64,000 bases of DNA from Parelaphostrongylus tenuis (taxonomy: Eukaryota; Nematoda; Chromadorea; Rhabditida; Metastrongylidae): assembly GCA_019055375.1 (NCBI GenBank), contig JAHQIW010000926.1:18662-82661 (forward strand). Reading direction: 5' to 3'. Below the pieces are notes generated by a model. It saw only the letters and a list, made by a program, of their open reading frames with translations, did no database searches and was not told where the DNA came from. A program made the translations under genes and the position numbers. Below, piece after piece: positions 28,250 through 39,570 of the stretch (position 1 is its first letter; each line of letters starts with the position of its first letter).

Positions 28250-28880
28250 TCTTAGTGTGGTTTTACCAAGATTTTACGCAGAACCTGACTCGACCACCAT
28301 TCAACAACATTCACAACAAAGACGAAAAATACGTGATGATCATTTTTGAGCCTTGCATGTGGTTTGTTATAGCGCATTTTATAGAGCGCGATAGACGTGT
28401 TTTGGCCGTGACAGCCTCGTCAGTTGGGAAGTACCTTTCGTCTTTAGCCAATCTTCTCGGAGGAACTCAACATCTATACGAGTTGGAGAAGACGAACATT
28501 TTACACGTGCCATTAGGTAAAAATATCACTAAATGGTAGTGTTTTACCCTTGATTGCTCTTAACTGGTATCGTCAAGTATGTGATACCTTTGTTTCAAAT
28601 GTTTTCTTAAGACTACGCTCAACTTTCTCATTATGCCTGATAATCATTTTTGAGTCAAGCATGTGATCTTTTGCAGGGCAACTCATAAGGCCCGATACAC
28701 GTGCTTCGGCCTTGGCGAAAACGAAGGGTTCTATCCGACTAACGAGGCTGTCAGGGCCGAAACACGTGTATCAGGCTCTATAAAATTTCCTGTTACAGAC
28801 CACATGTATAGCTCAAAAATGATTATCACGCATTTTGAAAATAAGCATAGTCTTAAGAAAACACTCGAAACAAAAGACGA
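28250..28880. mobile_element. Repeat family A2: fold-back arms with hammerhead motifs
   Basis: The arms 28600-28680 and 28795-28875 are inverted ('gataatcatttttgagtc...' against 'gctcaaaaatgattatc...'), and 28320-28440 is a further left arm. Minus motif 28430-28387: exact CTGACGA core, stem II GGC...GCC, box AAAA, then ACGT-C-UA. Plus motif 28734-28775: core CTAACGA, the same stem II, exact GAAA box, C-ACGT-G, UA, weak stem I CCGA/TCAGG. A third 3' half lies on the minus strand at 28720-28680. Confidence 0.6.
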
Positions 28881-29211
28881 AAGAGTTCCCAAGTAGCATC
28901 CAAATTTATATTCACAAAGGTCAGAAGACTTTCATTGCTGGTGAATGCAAAACGAATCGAATGGAAGAAAGGGTTCCAATCCACACAGCGCGATACTTGT
29001 GTATCCAGTCATGTGGATATTATAAAATACTAATAAGCCATTGTTATGAGGTTGCGATGTGGCGTAGATGACCTCATGCGGATATTTTAATATCAAAGTG
29101 CTAACCATGGACATCTGCAAGGAAATCATGAAAGAATTTTTAGTAGAGGAAGAAAAGAAACGGTCATAGATAATGTACATCAATGATCTGAATGTTTTTT
29201 TCGTGACACAG

Positions 29212-29357
29212 AATTGCTTAGTGTTCACAATGCTGCAGCGATGCACCGTTACCGTTGGCTTGTGCCCACCTCCACCTCCGCCGAAGCCATGCTGCCAACC
29301 AGCCTACGGTCCGTGTTGTCCGTCTACACCCAACTGCTGCCCAAATCCTTGTTGCAG
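29212..29357 (+). CDS. Candidate exon, Pro/Cys-rich protein
   Basis: The exon (acceptor gtgacacag, donor TGCAG|GTGAAA) encodes CTVTVGLCPPPPPPKPCC, then PAYGPCCPSTPNCCPNPCC. Dense Cys and Pro are typical of small secreted or cuticle-associated nematode proteins, but no family is recognised. Begins in phase 0, ends in phase 2. A further Pro/Cys-rich exon at 30560 starts in phase 0, so another exon would be needed to join them. Confidence 0.35.
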
Positions 29358-29717
29358 GTGAAATTTGCCTTCATCTTGTCAGATGATGATAGGATCTGCG
29401 CAGCTCAGTAGTAGTAATACCTTTATTTTTGACATTGCTGCTTCCACTCCATTTCGTGCTCGCCAAGCTTCTCATCCATGCATGACCGGGCAGTGGTACG
29501 AGACTTATCTAATAACAGTTCATTCTCTGTAATCCATGAAAATCCACGAAAAAACGCTTCATCATAAGCTTTAGACTCTGAGGATAATTGACTCAATTAA
29601 CATTGAACGACATCTATGACAAAAAGGAATTTTTCAAGAAGCAGCTGAAAACAATGGATTGTTCCCATAAACTCTTTAACACTATTGTTTTATTACTTAT
29701 TTTATATAAACAACGTT

Positions 29718-29778
29718 ATCGCCAGAAGGCTATGGTATGTTGAAGAATGTCTCGGTAGCTTTGGTCAGAGCGACTTAG
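29718..29778. repeat. Short dispersed repeat E, copy 2
   Basis: Pairs with 20497-20560. Lies between the Pro/Cys-rich exon and a degenerate SINE-1 remnant (~29850-30060, minus). Confidence 0.45.
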
Positions 29779-30559
29779 AATGACACGCGCGCCGCGGGTT
29801 ATTCAACTGAGAGTCAAAATGAATCAGCGCCACATGCGCTCGATTATGCTTTACTCCTCGGTTCTGCGGTATTAATTGTTGATCCTGGTGTGGTTTAAAT
29901 ACATAAGGAACCCTGCCCGGGACGAGGTGGCATATCAGCGTTTGATTCTGTGTGCATCTCAAGATATCTCTAACCATTGCGCTATTATACGCTACAAGAC
30001 TCAATGTTTACGAAGAACGATGAAGCAGAATGCATGTCACATCCTAAAATTTCCTTCAACATAAACGCCTAATCCTTTATGCGCTTTACACAGAAGGGTA
30101 CAGCTTAGTTGGACGTAGTAAAAACAGGGATACCTTTACGAAACCACCGGTATCTTAGTAGCACATCTTGGTTTAACCTTACATTTGACTCCATGAATAG
30201 AAAACTTCAGGATGGGTAACACAGCTCTGTCTTATTTCTCGAAGGATGAGTTCAATTGCAGACAGCGGTGCCATATCTTAAATGCGACTCAAAAGTCAGA
30301 AGTAATTGATTTTATTTCAAAGGGTAACGTCCTGAATTCGAAGACGAAGAAAAATCAATTCCTGGTCGACCGGTATGTACCTAAATTCATTGCACTTATG
30401 AGTCATTTAAGTGGTTTTCATCTCGTGCTTTTATTACACTCATCGTGTAGTATCCGTTTATAGCAAAATTCAAAAATATAATTAAATTAAAGATCAGAAA
30501 TCATGCTAACGGTAGAAGTAATGACACCGTGATGTGTATCCATAGTTTCCTTTTTCTAG

Positions 30560-30712
30560 CCAGTGGTGCCACCACCTCGAACATGCCGCCCTCCACCAGT
30601 TCCCCCACCACCACCTCTACCACCTCCGCTAGAGCGGCCCGTTCAATGCTGTCTTAGAGAGCAGTATCCGAGATCGCCGTGCAATTCGTGCACAAGAGGA
30701 AGCGATGCTTGA
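30560..30712 (+). CDS. Candidate last exon, Pro/Cys-rich protein
   Basis: After a strong acceptor (tttcctttttctag) a 51-codon frame encodes PVVPPPRTCRPPPVPPPPP, then PVQCCLREQYPRSPCNSC and a stop. Composition matches the exon at 29212, so both may belong to one gene, with the SINE remnant in an intron. Secretion is inference; no signal peptide exon was found. Confidence 0.4.
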   Translation, partial: PVVPPPRTCRPPPVPPPPPLPPPLERPVQCCLREQYPRSPCNSCTRGSDA

Positions 30713-31256
30713 TAATACTTTCATGTCAATATGCACCTAATGCAAGCTGAAGTTTATAGAATAACTGCAGTTCTCAATATGCAGAACATAAATTTGGAAA
30801 GTTATAAGCTAGATACAAATTTCGTTATTTCGGAAAAAGAGGCCGTTTTGGTGAGCTTCACAATTTCTGAGTTTTCGAAATTTTTTCGGAATCGTGTTTG
30901 TAAGTATTAGGGCTTATTAATCAGCTATACTAGTTGCTCTCTCAATAGATTTTTGAAGGAGGATTTTCTAGCAATTCACTTTCATAACAAGAGCTAGACT
31001 GAGGTTACCTATCTGAAGTATTTTGGGTTCACATCGTGTTTGATTCCTTACAATAGTTGCCGTCGGAATTGAATGCATGAATTTCTCAGATACTTAAGAA
31101 ATTCCTCCTAAACAAAAGGTTTTTTCTGCTGAATTAAGCGTTACCCGCAATTTCTATACAGAAGAATTTTATTTCCTCTCACCCGCGTTCGTATATGGTT
31201 CATTTCCGTTTGGTAGTACAGATTTTCAACTCTATCCCCTACGCCGCTCTACAAGA
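30713..31256. other. Unassigned sequence
   Basis: Downstream of the candidate last exon; nothing recognised. Confidence 0.35.
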
Positions 31257-32156
31257 AGTTTTCATAAGGATATTAATAATCATTTGGAAATATAAGTATC
31301 GAGCTATTCGCATACGTGACTGGTGTTTCGAAAAAATTTTTCCATAATGCTGAAAAATCCAAAACAAGGTTATGTTTTATAGTCGCCTATTTCTCTTCGA
31401 CAGAGTTCTTTTTCTACACTATCAGTATTCGTTCGATAGCGTAAAGCTTACCGGTTCCAAGTGCTTACATCCTGAAAAGATTGAAACGCAGCAGGAAAAG
31501 TACTGATTCAAATGCGCGAGCAGGTGGTTTTTTGGCCAGTTTACGGGCTCCTGGGTTAGTCAACAAAGAGGGCTAACGCGATGGTGGATCATTTTTTCGA
31601 ACATATGAACGCGTAGAGAAAACTTCGTAGTATCTCAACGTCTTCGAGTCACTGTTGGAAGCAATTGGAACTTTCTAACCTCCTGAATTCCATTAAAGTG
31701 ATAATAATGTTAATAGATTTATCCATATTCATGGCAAAATAACAGTAAAAAGAAATTCCTATATGAATAACAAAGATCGTATTAGGATAAAAGTCCGAAG
31801 AATGACCGAGAGTTCTGAAACCTCCTTACAGCGCAAACCGCCTCACCCAGTGGCCCGTGAACTGGCCAAAGACCACTTTATTGCGATACGTACTCGATCT
31901 TATCTGATCAACCACCCTCCATAGATATGGTCTTTTAAAAAGTAAACATAGAATTGGAATCAGCAAGCATTACGCTATCGAATGATTACTAATAGTCCAA
32001 AAAAAGCTCTGTCGCGCGAGGAATATGCGCATGTAGAACACAATATTGCTTTGAAATTTCCAGCGTCATCAAATGGTTTTTTGAAAATAAAGGGCCACGT
32101 ATACGCATATTTTGAGATTTAAGCTTTCAAATGATTGCTAACACTCTTCATGAAAT
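31257..32156. mobile_element. Fold-back element family C, copy 2
   Basis: About 900 bp aligning with copy 1 over both arms ('gcgcgagcaggtgg', 'aacgcgtagagaaaactt', 'cgcctcaccc') and itself inverted-repeat. Divergence from copy 1 is moderate and spread evenly, suggesting old insertions. Confidence 0.65.
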
Positions 32157-32799
32157 CTGCCTTTCTTGCACGGCAGTATGTTGCGAATGACTTCACGTGA
32201 CGGCTTCAATGTTGGACAGGTACGTGCAGAAATATAGCAAACGATGTGCAAGAAAATTCTGCAAGGGATAGGTAAAATAGATAAAAATTTGCTTTTATGG
32301 GAAAATTTTTATTTATTCATACAACTTCGGAAACTTAGTTGGAGATTTGATATTTGTCAATATAGAAAGAAAATAAAAGCCATGGTCTATATAGAGATAG
32401 TGCAGACTTTCTTTTAACGGTTCTAATACGGTGAATATAGCAATTTACACAGAATGAAAAAAAATTTTTGATTTAGTAACGAAACTATGCGCGATAATGC
32501 GCTCCATGTGTGAAATTCAATTTTATTTTACCTGCTATAGCACAGTCAAAAGGTCAACACATGAGAAAAAGGCAAGAAAGCCATTCTCTCAAAAAGATAC
32601 GTTTTGATAATAGAATATAAGCTAATTTATATCAATTACTGTGTTAAAATACAACTGCATGTTCGTCATGAGTGACTTTCTCTTACGCCTCGAATTAGAA
32701 TAAAGCTGTTGGTCCTCTCGCAAGCAGTGAAAGAGCCACACTTTGTTTTCAAATTTTTTTTTTTTGCTAAATGAGCTTGACCAAGAGGGCAAGCCGACT
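32157..32799. other. Unassigned AT-rich sequence
   Basis: No frame or repeat recognised between fold-back copy 2 and repeat D copy 2. Confidence 0.35.
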
Positions 32800-33399
32800 G
32801 TTTATCATTTACTTCTGGCGGAGAACAATGCATCTTAGAATACACCTCTATCTCATTTATTTTAGTTTCTTGATCTCATTCGGAGTCTAAATAAGGCTTT
32901 ATTCATTTTGGTATACTGAAAGAATCTTACCCTTTCGCTGCTATGCAAACTTTTACTTCTGTGAATGGACTGTGCGATAATTGCCACGACCAGGATCAAA
33001 ATAGATCAATCCAACGTTCTGGCTAATTTGCCAATAAAGTTATTTTCGCTAACTCTTGAAAGTTACGCAGTGAAATCCCTCGGATGTTCCCCTTCTGTTG
33101 CATATAGATGTAAGTTATGAATGGCTTCTTTGGAACTTTCTCCAATCTATCGGTAACACATATATAGCTTCTGTTTCCATTTTTCTTTCGTGCTTTAAGT
33201 TCATGACGAATTTCGAAGAGAAAATTGAAGCATTCGGGAATAAAGCGCCTTTTTGTTTTGAATACCGTGAGCACTTTGAACCAATCGGTATCCGAGGCCA
33301 TAGTCCTGTCAGTGAAAACAAAGGCAGCGCTCGGCTCTTGTTACAGATCGTGAGGAAAGCTATTAACAAACTCTTGAATTACTAGAATTCAGTTTTGTG
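32800..33399. repeat. Dispersed repeat family D, copy 2
   Basis: Same orientation as 2750-3343 and similar over its whole length; small indels (for example a missing 8 bp near 32962) separate the copies. Confidence 0.7.
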
Positions 33400-33689
33400 T
33401 AATTATTTATGTAAGCGTGGTAGCTGCCATTATCAGCGGTCGAATAAGCGACAAAAGGGTCCTGGTGGCGAAACCGTCGATCAATTCGCTTCGTGACTTT
33501 TTTTGGCAAGAAAAGAAAGCGAAAAATTACTGTCCAACTTGTTACAAAAGTGCGCTTTCAGGCAGAGAAGAGAATTTTTTAACAGCACCATATTAACTCT
33601 TACAGGACTTAGCCTTTTTTTGCTTCTATCTTAGACTTTTGATTGTCACTCGGTAGCAACCTTGCTAATGCTATGAGTAAGAATAAGAT

Positions 33690-34090
33690 TACATCTTTCG
33701 TTTCTAGTGTTTTCTTAGGACACGCTCAAATTTCAAGATGCCAGATAGTCACTTTTTGAGCCACACATGTGGTCTGTTATACAAGCGTTTTCTTAAGAAA
33801 ACACTCGAGCGAAAAGTATGGTATATTAACGATACCAGCCAAGAGCAATCGAGTGTACAACACTGTCTATTCAGCGATAATTCAACTAAAGAGATAGTAT
33901 AAAATGTCCGTCGTCGCCCAGTCTTAGTATAGGGGACAGAGAGAGGATTGGCAAAGACGAAAAAGGTATCGCCCGACTTATGAGACTGTCAAGGTCGAAA
34001 CATGTGTAGCGAACACTATAAATCAGCCCTTATATAACACACTATGTACATGGCTCAACAAGTGATAATCTGGCATATTGGAATAAGATA
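33690..34090 (+). repeat. Repeat family A2 copy with hammerhead-like motif
   Basis: Arms 'gccacacatgtggtctgttat' and 'acatggctcaacaagtg' match 28.3-28.9 kb. The plus motif 33971-34014 has core CTTATGA, stem II GAC/GTC, exact GAAA box, C-ATGT-G, UA; stem I does not pair well. Confidence 0.55.
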
Positions 34091-35100
34091 ACACTTCCAG
34101 CACGGAATTTTTGTTCGATTAGGGCTTGAGAATCGCTATTTGACAGGGTTTTATTACTTAATCGATAGCTCAAAAAGCGTTGATCTTAGGACTGAGTTTA
34201 GCTTTTGAGAAAGAGAAAAAAATGCTACGTTTTGTATTCAAAGACAAACGAAACAGAAACATATGAACGTGTGCGAAGGATCGTTATCACAGAATCAAAG
34301 GAAGAAAAAGCTGGAAGTCTTTCTGAAATGAGAAAAATACTTCAAATAGATAACGAAAATTGCACATTTCTCGCGTCGCGCTGCGCCTAGCGATTTCAAA
34401 ATTACTTCAAAAGTTGGCGATTCTGTCAATTAATTTTTCCTGCTCCGCAAAATTTTCTAAGACCGTGATATTAGGATACTACAAGAGACGTTCTATCATT
34501 TTGCAGGTATGACCTTTTACGTGTCATATTGTCGCTGCGACTTTATGGGCAAACCGCATGAAACTCCACCTCGTGCGTGAAACGTGATATTCTATTTGCT
34601 CTTGCAGCGCTTTATGTAGTTTTTTTCCTAGCGCATGATTGCCAGTATTCGGATGAATAGCCATCCACAAATCTCAGTCACGTGAACAAATCATGCTGAG
34701 TCTGAAGTCACCCACAACATATGATATTGTTCTCGGTGCTGCATTGTAGTAAGCTCAGAACCCGAGTAATATTGAAATCCCCAAGATTTGATCTTTCGGA
34801 CAATTACTATATGGTCAAGAAGAATATACTTCCAGCGAGAAAGGCCTCCAGAAGACTGTGTATCCAGATGAGTACACGCCGTCCTGAAAGAGTCACGTAT
34901 CAAAATCACAAGAGTCTAAAGGATTATGAAAAGCAACACTTATCGATTAGCGATTAACCTCTTTATCAACAACTTTACCATCGTCTGGTCCACTTTCTAC
35001 TCTTCCTTACAGGCATCTAAAGCTTTCTTATCTCTAGACCGACTATCTATTAACCTCGGCATAGTTCGGTAAATGAGTTTTTTCTTCTGTTCAACCGTTT
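34091..35100. other. Unassigned; possible short exons
   Basis: 34205-34390 (plus) is a polar Lys/Glu-rich frame ending in a stop (ESKEEKAGSLSEMRKILQ). Near 34500 a CAG|GTATGA could be a donor. Either might be upstream exons of the gene ending at 36228, but the joins cannot be shown. Confidence 0.25.
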
Positions 35101-35629
35101 CCGAGGTGTTATTGATATTATGACCATTATTGACCAAAAACATGCAGAAGTAATGTTCGGAGTCAAATTCACGATCCTCGCTCAAGAATCAATGCGTAAA
35201 ACCTTGCAAGCCTTTTGGATACATAGCAAACTGCCAATATTGAACGGAAAAGAGGGGTGCTTCGTAATCACGCGTGACCTGGAACCATAACTCAGGCTGA
35301 TTTTTCCGGCCTGAGTTAGGCACGGCCCAGTGATCCACTAACCCGAAGCGGCTGGTCTTCAATGAATAACTGATAGACCTAAAGCATCAAAACGGTAAGT
35401 GCTATAAAATGGAGACTTTGCGATCCAAAATTCTTTTCTAACGTGTTCTGCTAGGGTTATGGAGGTTCTGGCTTAGTGGATTTTGGATCACTATGATTTT
35501 TCTAGGATCTCAAAAAGGTGACCCGCCGAAAGATTAGCCACCTCAAATATTGTATATTTATGCTGCATCGCTAGCTGTATTGTTGTATGTGTCGTTAATA
35601 TGCAATAAATAATATCAATAACACCTCGG
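35101..35629. mobile_element. Possible MITE with 20-bp perfect terminal inverted repeats
   Basis: CCGAGGTGTTATTGATATTA at 35101-35120 is exactly inverted at 35610-35629. No target duplication is obvious. A short internal hairpin lies near 35290-35320 ('ctcaggc...gcctgag'). Confidence 0.45.
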
Positions 35630-35708
35630 AACTCCTTTTTTATCCCTCCAGGTATTTTCACTGTAGCTGTGTTCGGCTTCTTTCAAGATTCGATCTTTCT
35701 TCTTTCAG

Positions 35709-36228
35709 AATATGATTCAGCTCATACTGAATTCTCGTTATAGTATTATTGTAAGGAAAGAGCGAATTTAGAAAATTACAAAATTATCAAAACACTTGTT
35801 GCCCACAGTTAGTGTAAAATGAGTCTTATTTTCATCATACTTGAAACTGCGAATAACAAAAAGTGGAGAATTATTAAAAAAATAGGAATTTCAATAAACT
35901 GCGTAAAATGTCTTCAATTATTGAGTTTTCGTTTAGTGTTTCCTCTTTAATTAATGCCCACATTTTCTTGAAATGTCGCTATCAATTTTCAAAAGTCTTC
36001 TGCGAGCTCTCAAAAAATACTACCTCATAATAAGATAGATGAATCTGACACTGGTCGTAATTTATGTAACTATTATTGTTTTTTGTGACGTTTAACTCCG
36101 TATATTTTTTACCAGCTTTTTATGAAGTAAGTAACGACGACGATGCCGAAAGAAAGTTGCTAGAAAGGGTACATCCCCGCAAAATTCATGAGTCTGAGCA
36201 TCTTTTTGATGATGAAGACGAGCTCTAG
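35709..36228 (+). CDS. 3' exons of an unidentified protein with acidic C-terminus
   Basis: Three exons with matching phases: 35709-35750 (42 nt, acceptor tcttctttcag, donor ATT|GTAAGG; NMIQLILNSRYSII), 35996-36056 (61 nt, acceptor ttttcaaaag, donor GTC|GTAATT; SSASSQKILPHNKIDESDTG), and 36116-36228 (113 nt, acceptor tttttaccag; FYEVSNDDDAERKLLE, HPRKIHESEHLFDDEDEL, stop). Phase 0, then 1, then closing in frame at TAG makes chance unlikely. The tail is acidic and hydrophilic, suggesting a soluble, perhaps nuclear protein. I do not recognise the family. The upstream part is missing or lies before the 35101-35629 element. Confidence 0.55.
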
Positions 36229-36383
36229 GAGGTTGCCAGATATTTTACAGCTTTTTAGCACTTTCATCTCGCTATAATTATAAACCTAAAGTCAAACAAT
36301 ATGAAAGATCTGAAATCACACTTGAGAGTTAGATCCGCCTTTCATCGATACCATCATCCATCCATATGCGTGCTACATCTACA

Positions 36384-37070
36384 CTATCGCAGATCTTGCT
36401 CCATTGTCATTGTTCCTGCAATATAAAGCATCGAAATGTACGTAAATAGACAGTGGTATGTAACTTCGAAGTTGCAAATGCTGTGGCTGCGAAGAGCACC
36501 CATATCGACCGGAGCTTGCTCGCTAACTAAGCGATGAGTAAAATCGTCTGCTCCAGATATTCGAAGCTCTTCGGCGGCACGTAGACCTCCCAAGACGTAA
36601 TACGTCGTTGAAAATGGGTATAATGTTGAAAGTTTTTTTTCGTAAAATTTGGACACTTCATTTTATTGTAAAGAATCTTGCAGCATGTTGTTCTAACGAG
36701 TTTACGTGAAATTTTTGAAAAATATTTCGCCAATCTTGGTCGACATGGCTTCGGAGACGTTATATTTGGCAATGCAATGTATACAGTCATTGTAAACTCA
36801 GAAGAACGAAACTTTTGCACATCAACAAAAACCTGCGTAATATGTGTAACTTCGAGGATTTGGTGTGCTGACGTGTCAAAGCGGATTTCTAAGAGGGCGT
36901 TCTTAGCGAGATCAACGACTACTGCACTAAAGACAATCACGCCAATCGAAGTTTTCATAGAAGGTTCATTTTGATGGGTCACATGCACAGAGTTACAATA
37001 TTCATCAAATTGTTGTAAAGGACCACTGTATACATGAATATGCAAACTGGCCTTCTTTTCAGTCAAGAAA
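36384..37070 (-). CDS. Unidentified minus-strand gene, two candidate exons
   Basis: The upstream exon (about 37070 to 36706, donor TTTCAC|GTAAAC) encodes FDEYCNSVHVTHQNEPSM, FSAVVVDLAKNALLEIRFD, VFVDVQKFRSSEFTMTVYI and CRPRLAKYFSKIS. The next (36586 to a stop at 36384) encodes LRAAEELRISGADDFTHRL, SEQAPVDMGALRSHSICNF. Splicing keeps the frame (phase 1). At nearly 200 codons the uninterrupted frame is the longest in the AT-rich part. No family recognised. The 5' side runs into a repeat B copy (37074), which may have displaced the true 5' exons. A plus-strand frame (36678-36974) also exists but has no splice support. Confidence 0.4.
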
Positions 37071-37073
37071 AAG

Positions 37074-37208
37074 AGATCGAGGACGAGCCTTCGAAACACC
37101 GGTGTATGACCCTGGCGTATCAATCCCTTTTGAGCTTAAAGCGTTCTTTTTTGGAATTATATTGAATGTTTTTTTTTTCGAGGTTTCAAAAAAAACAGTC
37201 GATCTTCT
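37074..37208 (-). repeat. Repeat family B, single-armed copy
   Basis: Shares 'gaaacaccggtgtatgaccctgg' and the end '...aaacagtcgatctt' with the right half of the hairpin element at 1634-1819, but lacks the inverted left half. Confidence 0.7.
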
Positions 37209-39039
37209 GAAAAAAAGATCATGACGTTCATAGCTGCCAAAGTCAATCTGGATTTGACTATATAATCAGAATATCATCCCTTCTACAATATTATCATTAA
37301 CATAGTGAAAACGAAGTTTGACAACATGCTACGATTTTACAATATCGCCAATAGGTGGTCAAATATGATGGAGAAGACCCTGATAAAGCTATTTCTAGCA
37401 GAAATTGCGACAATGTTTCTTCTAAAACCACGAATGTCGAGGGAAAAGGCATGTAATCATTAATGCAAATTGCGCTTGCAAAGCGTTAGCTTTTCTGATT
37501 AGCAGAAAGTAAAATACACGTCATCTCACAAAGCATACTTAGTGGGAGATGTAGCATTTCTCCAGCTGTCGAACGACCACAAAAACATGGACAAAAAAGG
37601 AAGAATCGAAGTTATATAACATGATAGAAGGCTGATTATGTTCAATTTTACAACAGTGTGCATTTCCTATTAGAACATAAAAATTTTTCTGCTGTATGGG
37701 CATACTTTTAACTATAAAACTTTTAATGGAAGTCTTTTCTGCTATATTTCTTTCTTCAGTTACGATAATATTCTTTCATTACCTCAGACTACCCAACGAA
37801 TTCTCGTAAATCCATTGCAGGGTGTGATAAAAAAAAAGGCTGCTGCTGCCGCCTGGCCGCCGCATTCAGCGTACAGTCTAAGCTAATGACACTCAAATCG
37901 CTGTCACCGTGTTAAATCTCCTGTTTCCATCACTGATCACAGCGAGTCACCTTCACTGTCAAGGTCATGACGACCACCTCGATCATTGAGGTCCAGAAAT
38001 CTACTGTGCAAAACTTATAGGTTACGCTTGTTTAGCAATCTCAAACTCAAATCAGCTGACACTGCAAAGAATTCTCCCGCTTCACGTCCAGTTCAGAATT
38101 GCTCACAGTAAAGAGCTCTTTTCGAGTTATGCGGATGTAGTAAGAAAGCGAACTCTTCATTGGACAAGAACTCTACAATGAGTTTTGTAATCATTAGGAA
38201 GCGTAAATCTCTGGCTACTGCGCTATGTGTTCCCTTTATGGCAAGATTCTTTCATAAATCTGTATTACAGAGGTTAAAGTTATGCTTCACATTCGATGCG
38301 TACTTGAACATTTGCTTCGCCGGCAACGCGAAATGCATATGAGTATGCAGAGAATTTCGTGTGCTGTTGGAATTGCATACTTTATCGAGTTTCTTCGGAA
38401 GCGGAAAAAATTTTTCAATCAATCATCAGAAGTTGCACTCCATATGTGACGTTCCAACGCATTTCGATCGACCGATCGCTGATGGAGCGCCAAATCGAAT
38501 CTACGTCCACCAAAAACTCAGACCGTACAGCCCATGAACAAGCGCTCCCAAAATGTGAAAAGCGATTTTATTTTTTTCTGCTATTCTGCAAGGAAATGAT
38601 CTTCCGAGAAAATAAGCAAAGCATTGGGATCGCGGAAACTTACGCGATCGAAAAGTTACTTATAGGTCGTGAAAAGAGTTTGGTGAAACAAGAAATTTCT
38701 GTGGGAAACATAAATCTTTCCTTTCTGCTGCAGCTTTATAGAACGGCTTCCACAAAAACTGATACGTAGCGCAATAACCAGAGGTTTGAGCTCGTGAATA
38801 TTTACTTGAAGGGCAACGGAAAGTTTTTGTGCAGCGTGAGGGGTCATTTCATTATTTTTTTCCAGATAACTAAAAAGAGCACAATAAAGCTCCCAGATTT
38901 ATAACCACGATATTAGAGTAAGAACCAGACATCTAAAATGCTTGGCTCTAAAACAATATACAACATGCTCGCAAAGTTACTACTCTCGAACGCAAGAATT
39001 GAAATCGAATGATTGTTATCGCAAATCTCCCAATTAATA
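37209..39039. other. Unassigned; one plus-strand frame at 38359-38769
   Basis: 38359-38769 (plus) is open for 136 codons with a polar sequence (SSEAEKIFQSIIRSC, MERQIESTSTKNSDR) but no clear splice sites or domain; coding status unknown. The rest shows nothing. Confidence 0.25.
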
Positions 39040-39570
39040 TAATATATTATTAGAAGGCATATACCAATCGACTATTCCTAAACCGCGCTAAGAGCATTTC
39101 TGTATTCTGTGAAAATGTTTAGAGCCTTTTTTAAGTCGCTGAATCAGAAGCGCGCATACCTTTGGGCGTCACTTCATCAGTGCCGAATCCCCACACTGAG
39201 CAGTGGTTTGAAGCAAGGAAGGATGAGGAACGTTAACACTGACGTACCAACCTTGAAAAGGCTCCTAACATCTTCAGAAACTATATTATATGTTGGGAGC
39301 GAGTTTCATGAATAGCCGATCTGATGGATGCCTAATAATCGCTGCCAGACGTACACAATCAACTGAAAAAATAACGGTAATATCACAGTAAGACGTAATG
39401 TCACGAAAACGTCTTTCCATCTCTGCTATAGAGTAAGGTTCAGCGTGGGATGTGTGTCACTTATGAAGCAGGCGGTATCGCCGAAGTTACGTATGTCTCT
39501 GACGTACCAATCTCGAAAAAACTCTAAACATTAATAGACAGACTTATAATAGAACAAATTCTTCAACAGA
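39040..39570. repeat. Repeat family A copies with degraded hammerhead motifs
   Basis: 39040-39315 is a fold-back copy. On the minus strand an exact CTGATGA core lies at 39180-39174, but the GAAA side is lost. A second copy (39400-39570) has a plus motif at 39454-39499: core CTTATGA, stem II GGCG/CGCC, box GAAG, ACGTA. Both share 'gtaccaaccttgaaaagg/gtaccaatctcgaaaaa'. Confidence 0.55.

Noticed and set aside
36678..36974. 98-codon plus-strand frame opposite the 36.4-37.1 kb gene
   Set aside because: The minus strand has the longer frame and phase-consistent splice sites; the plus frame has none.
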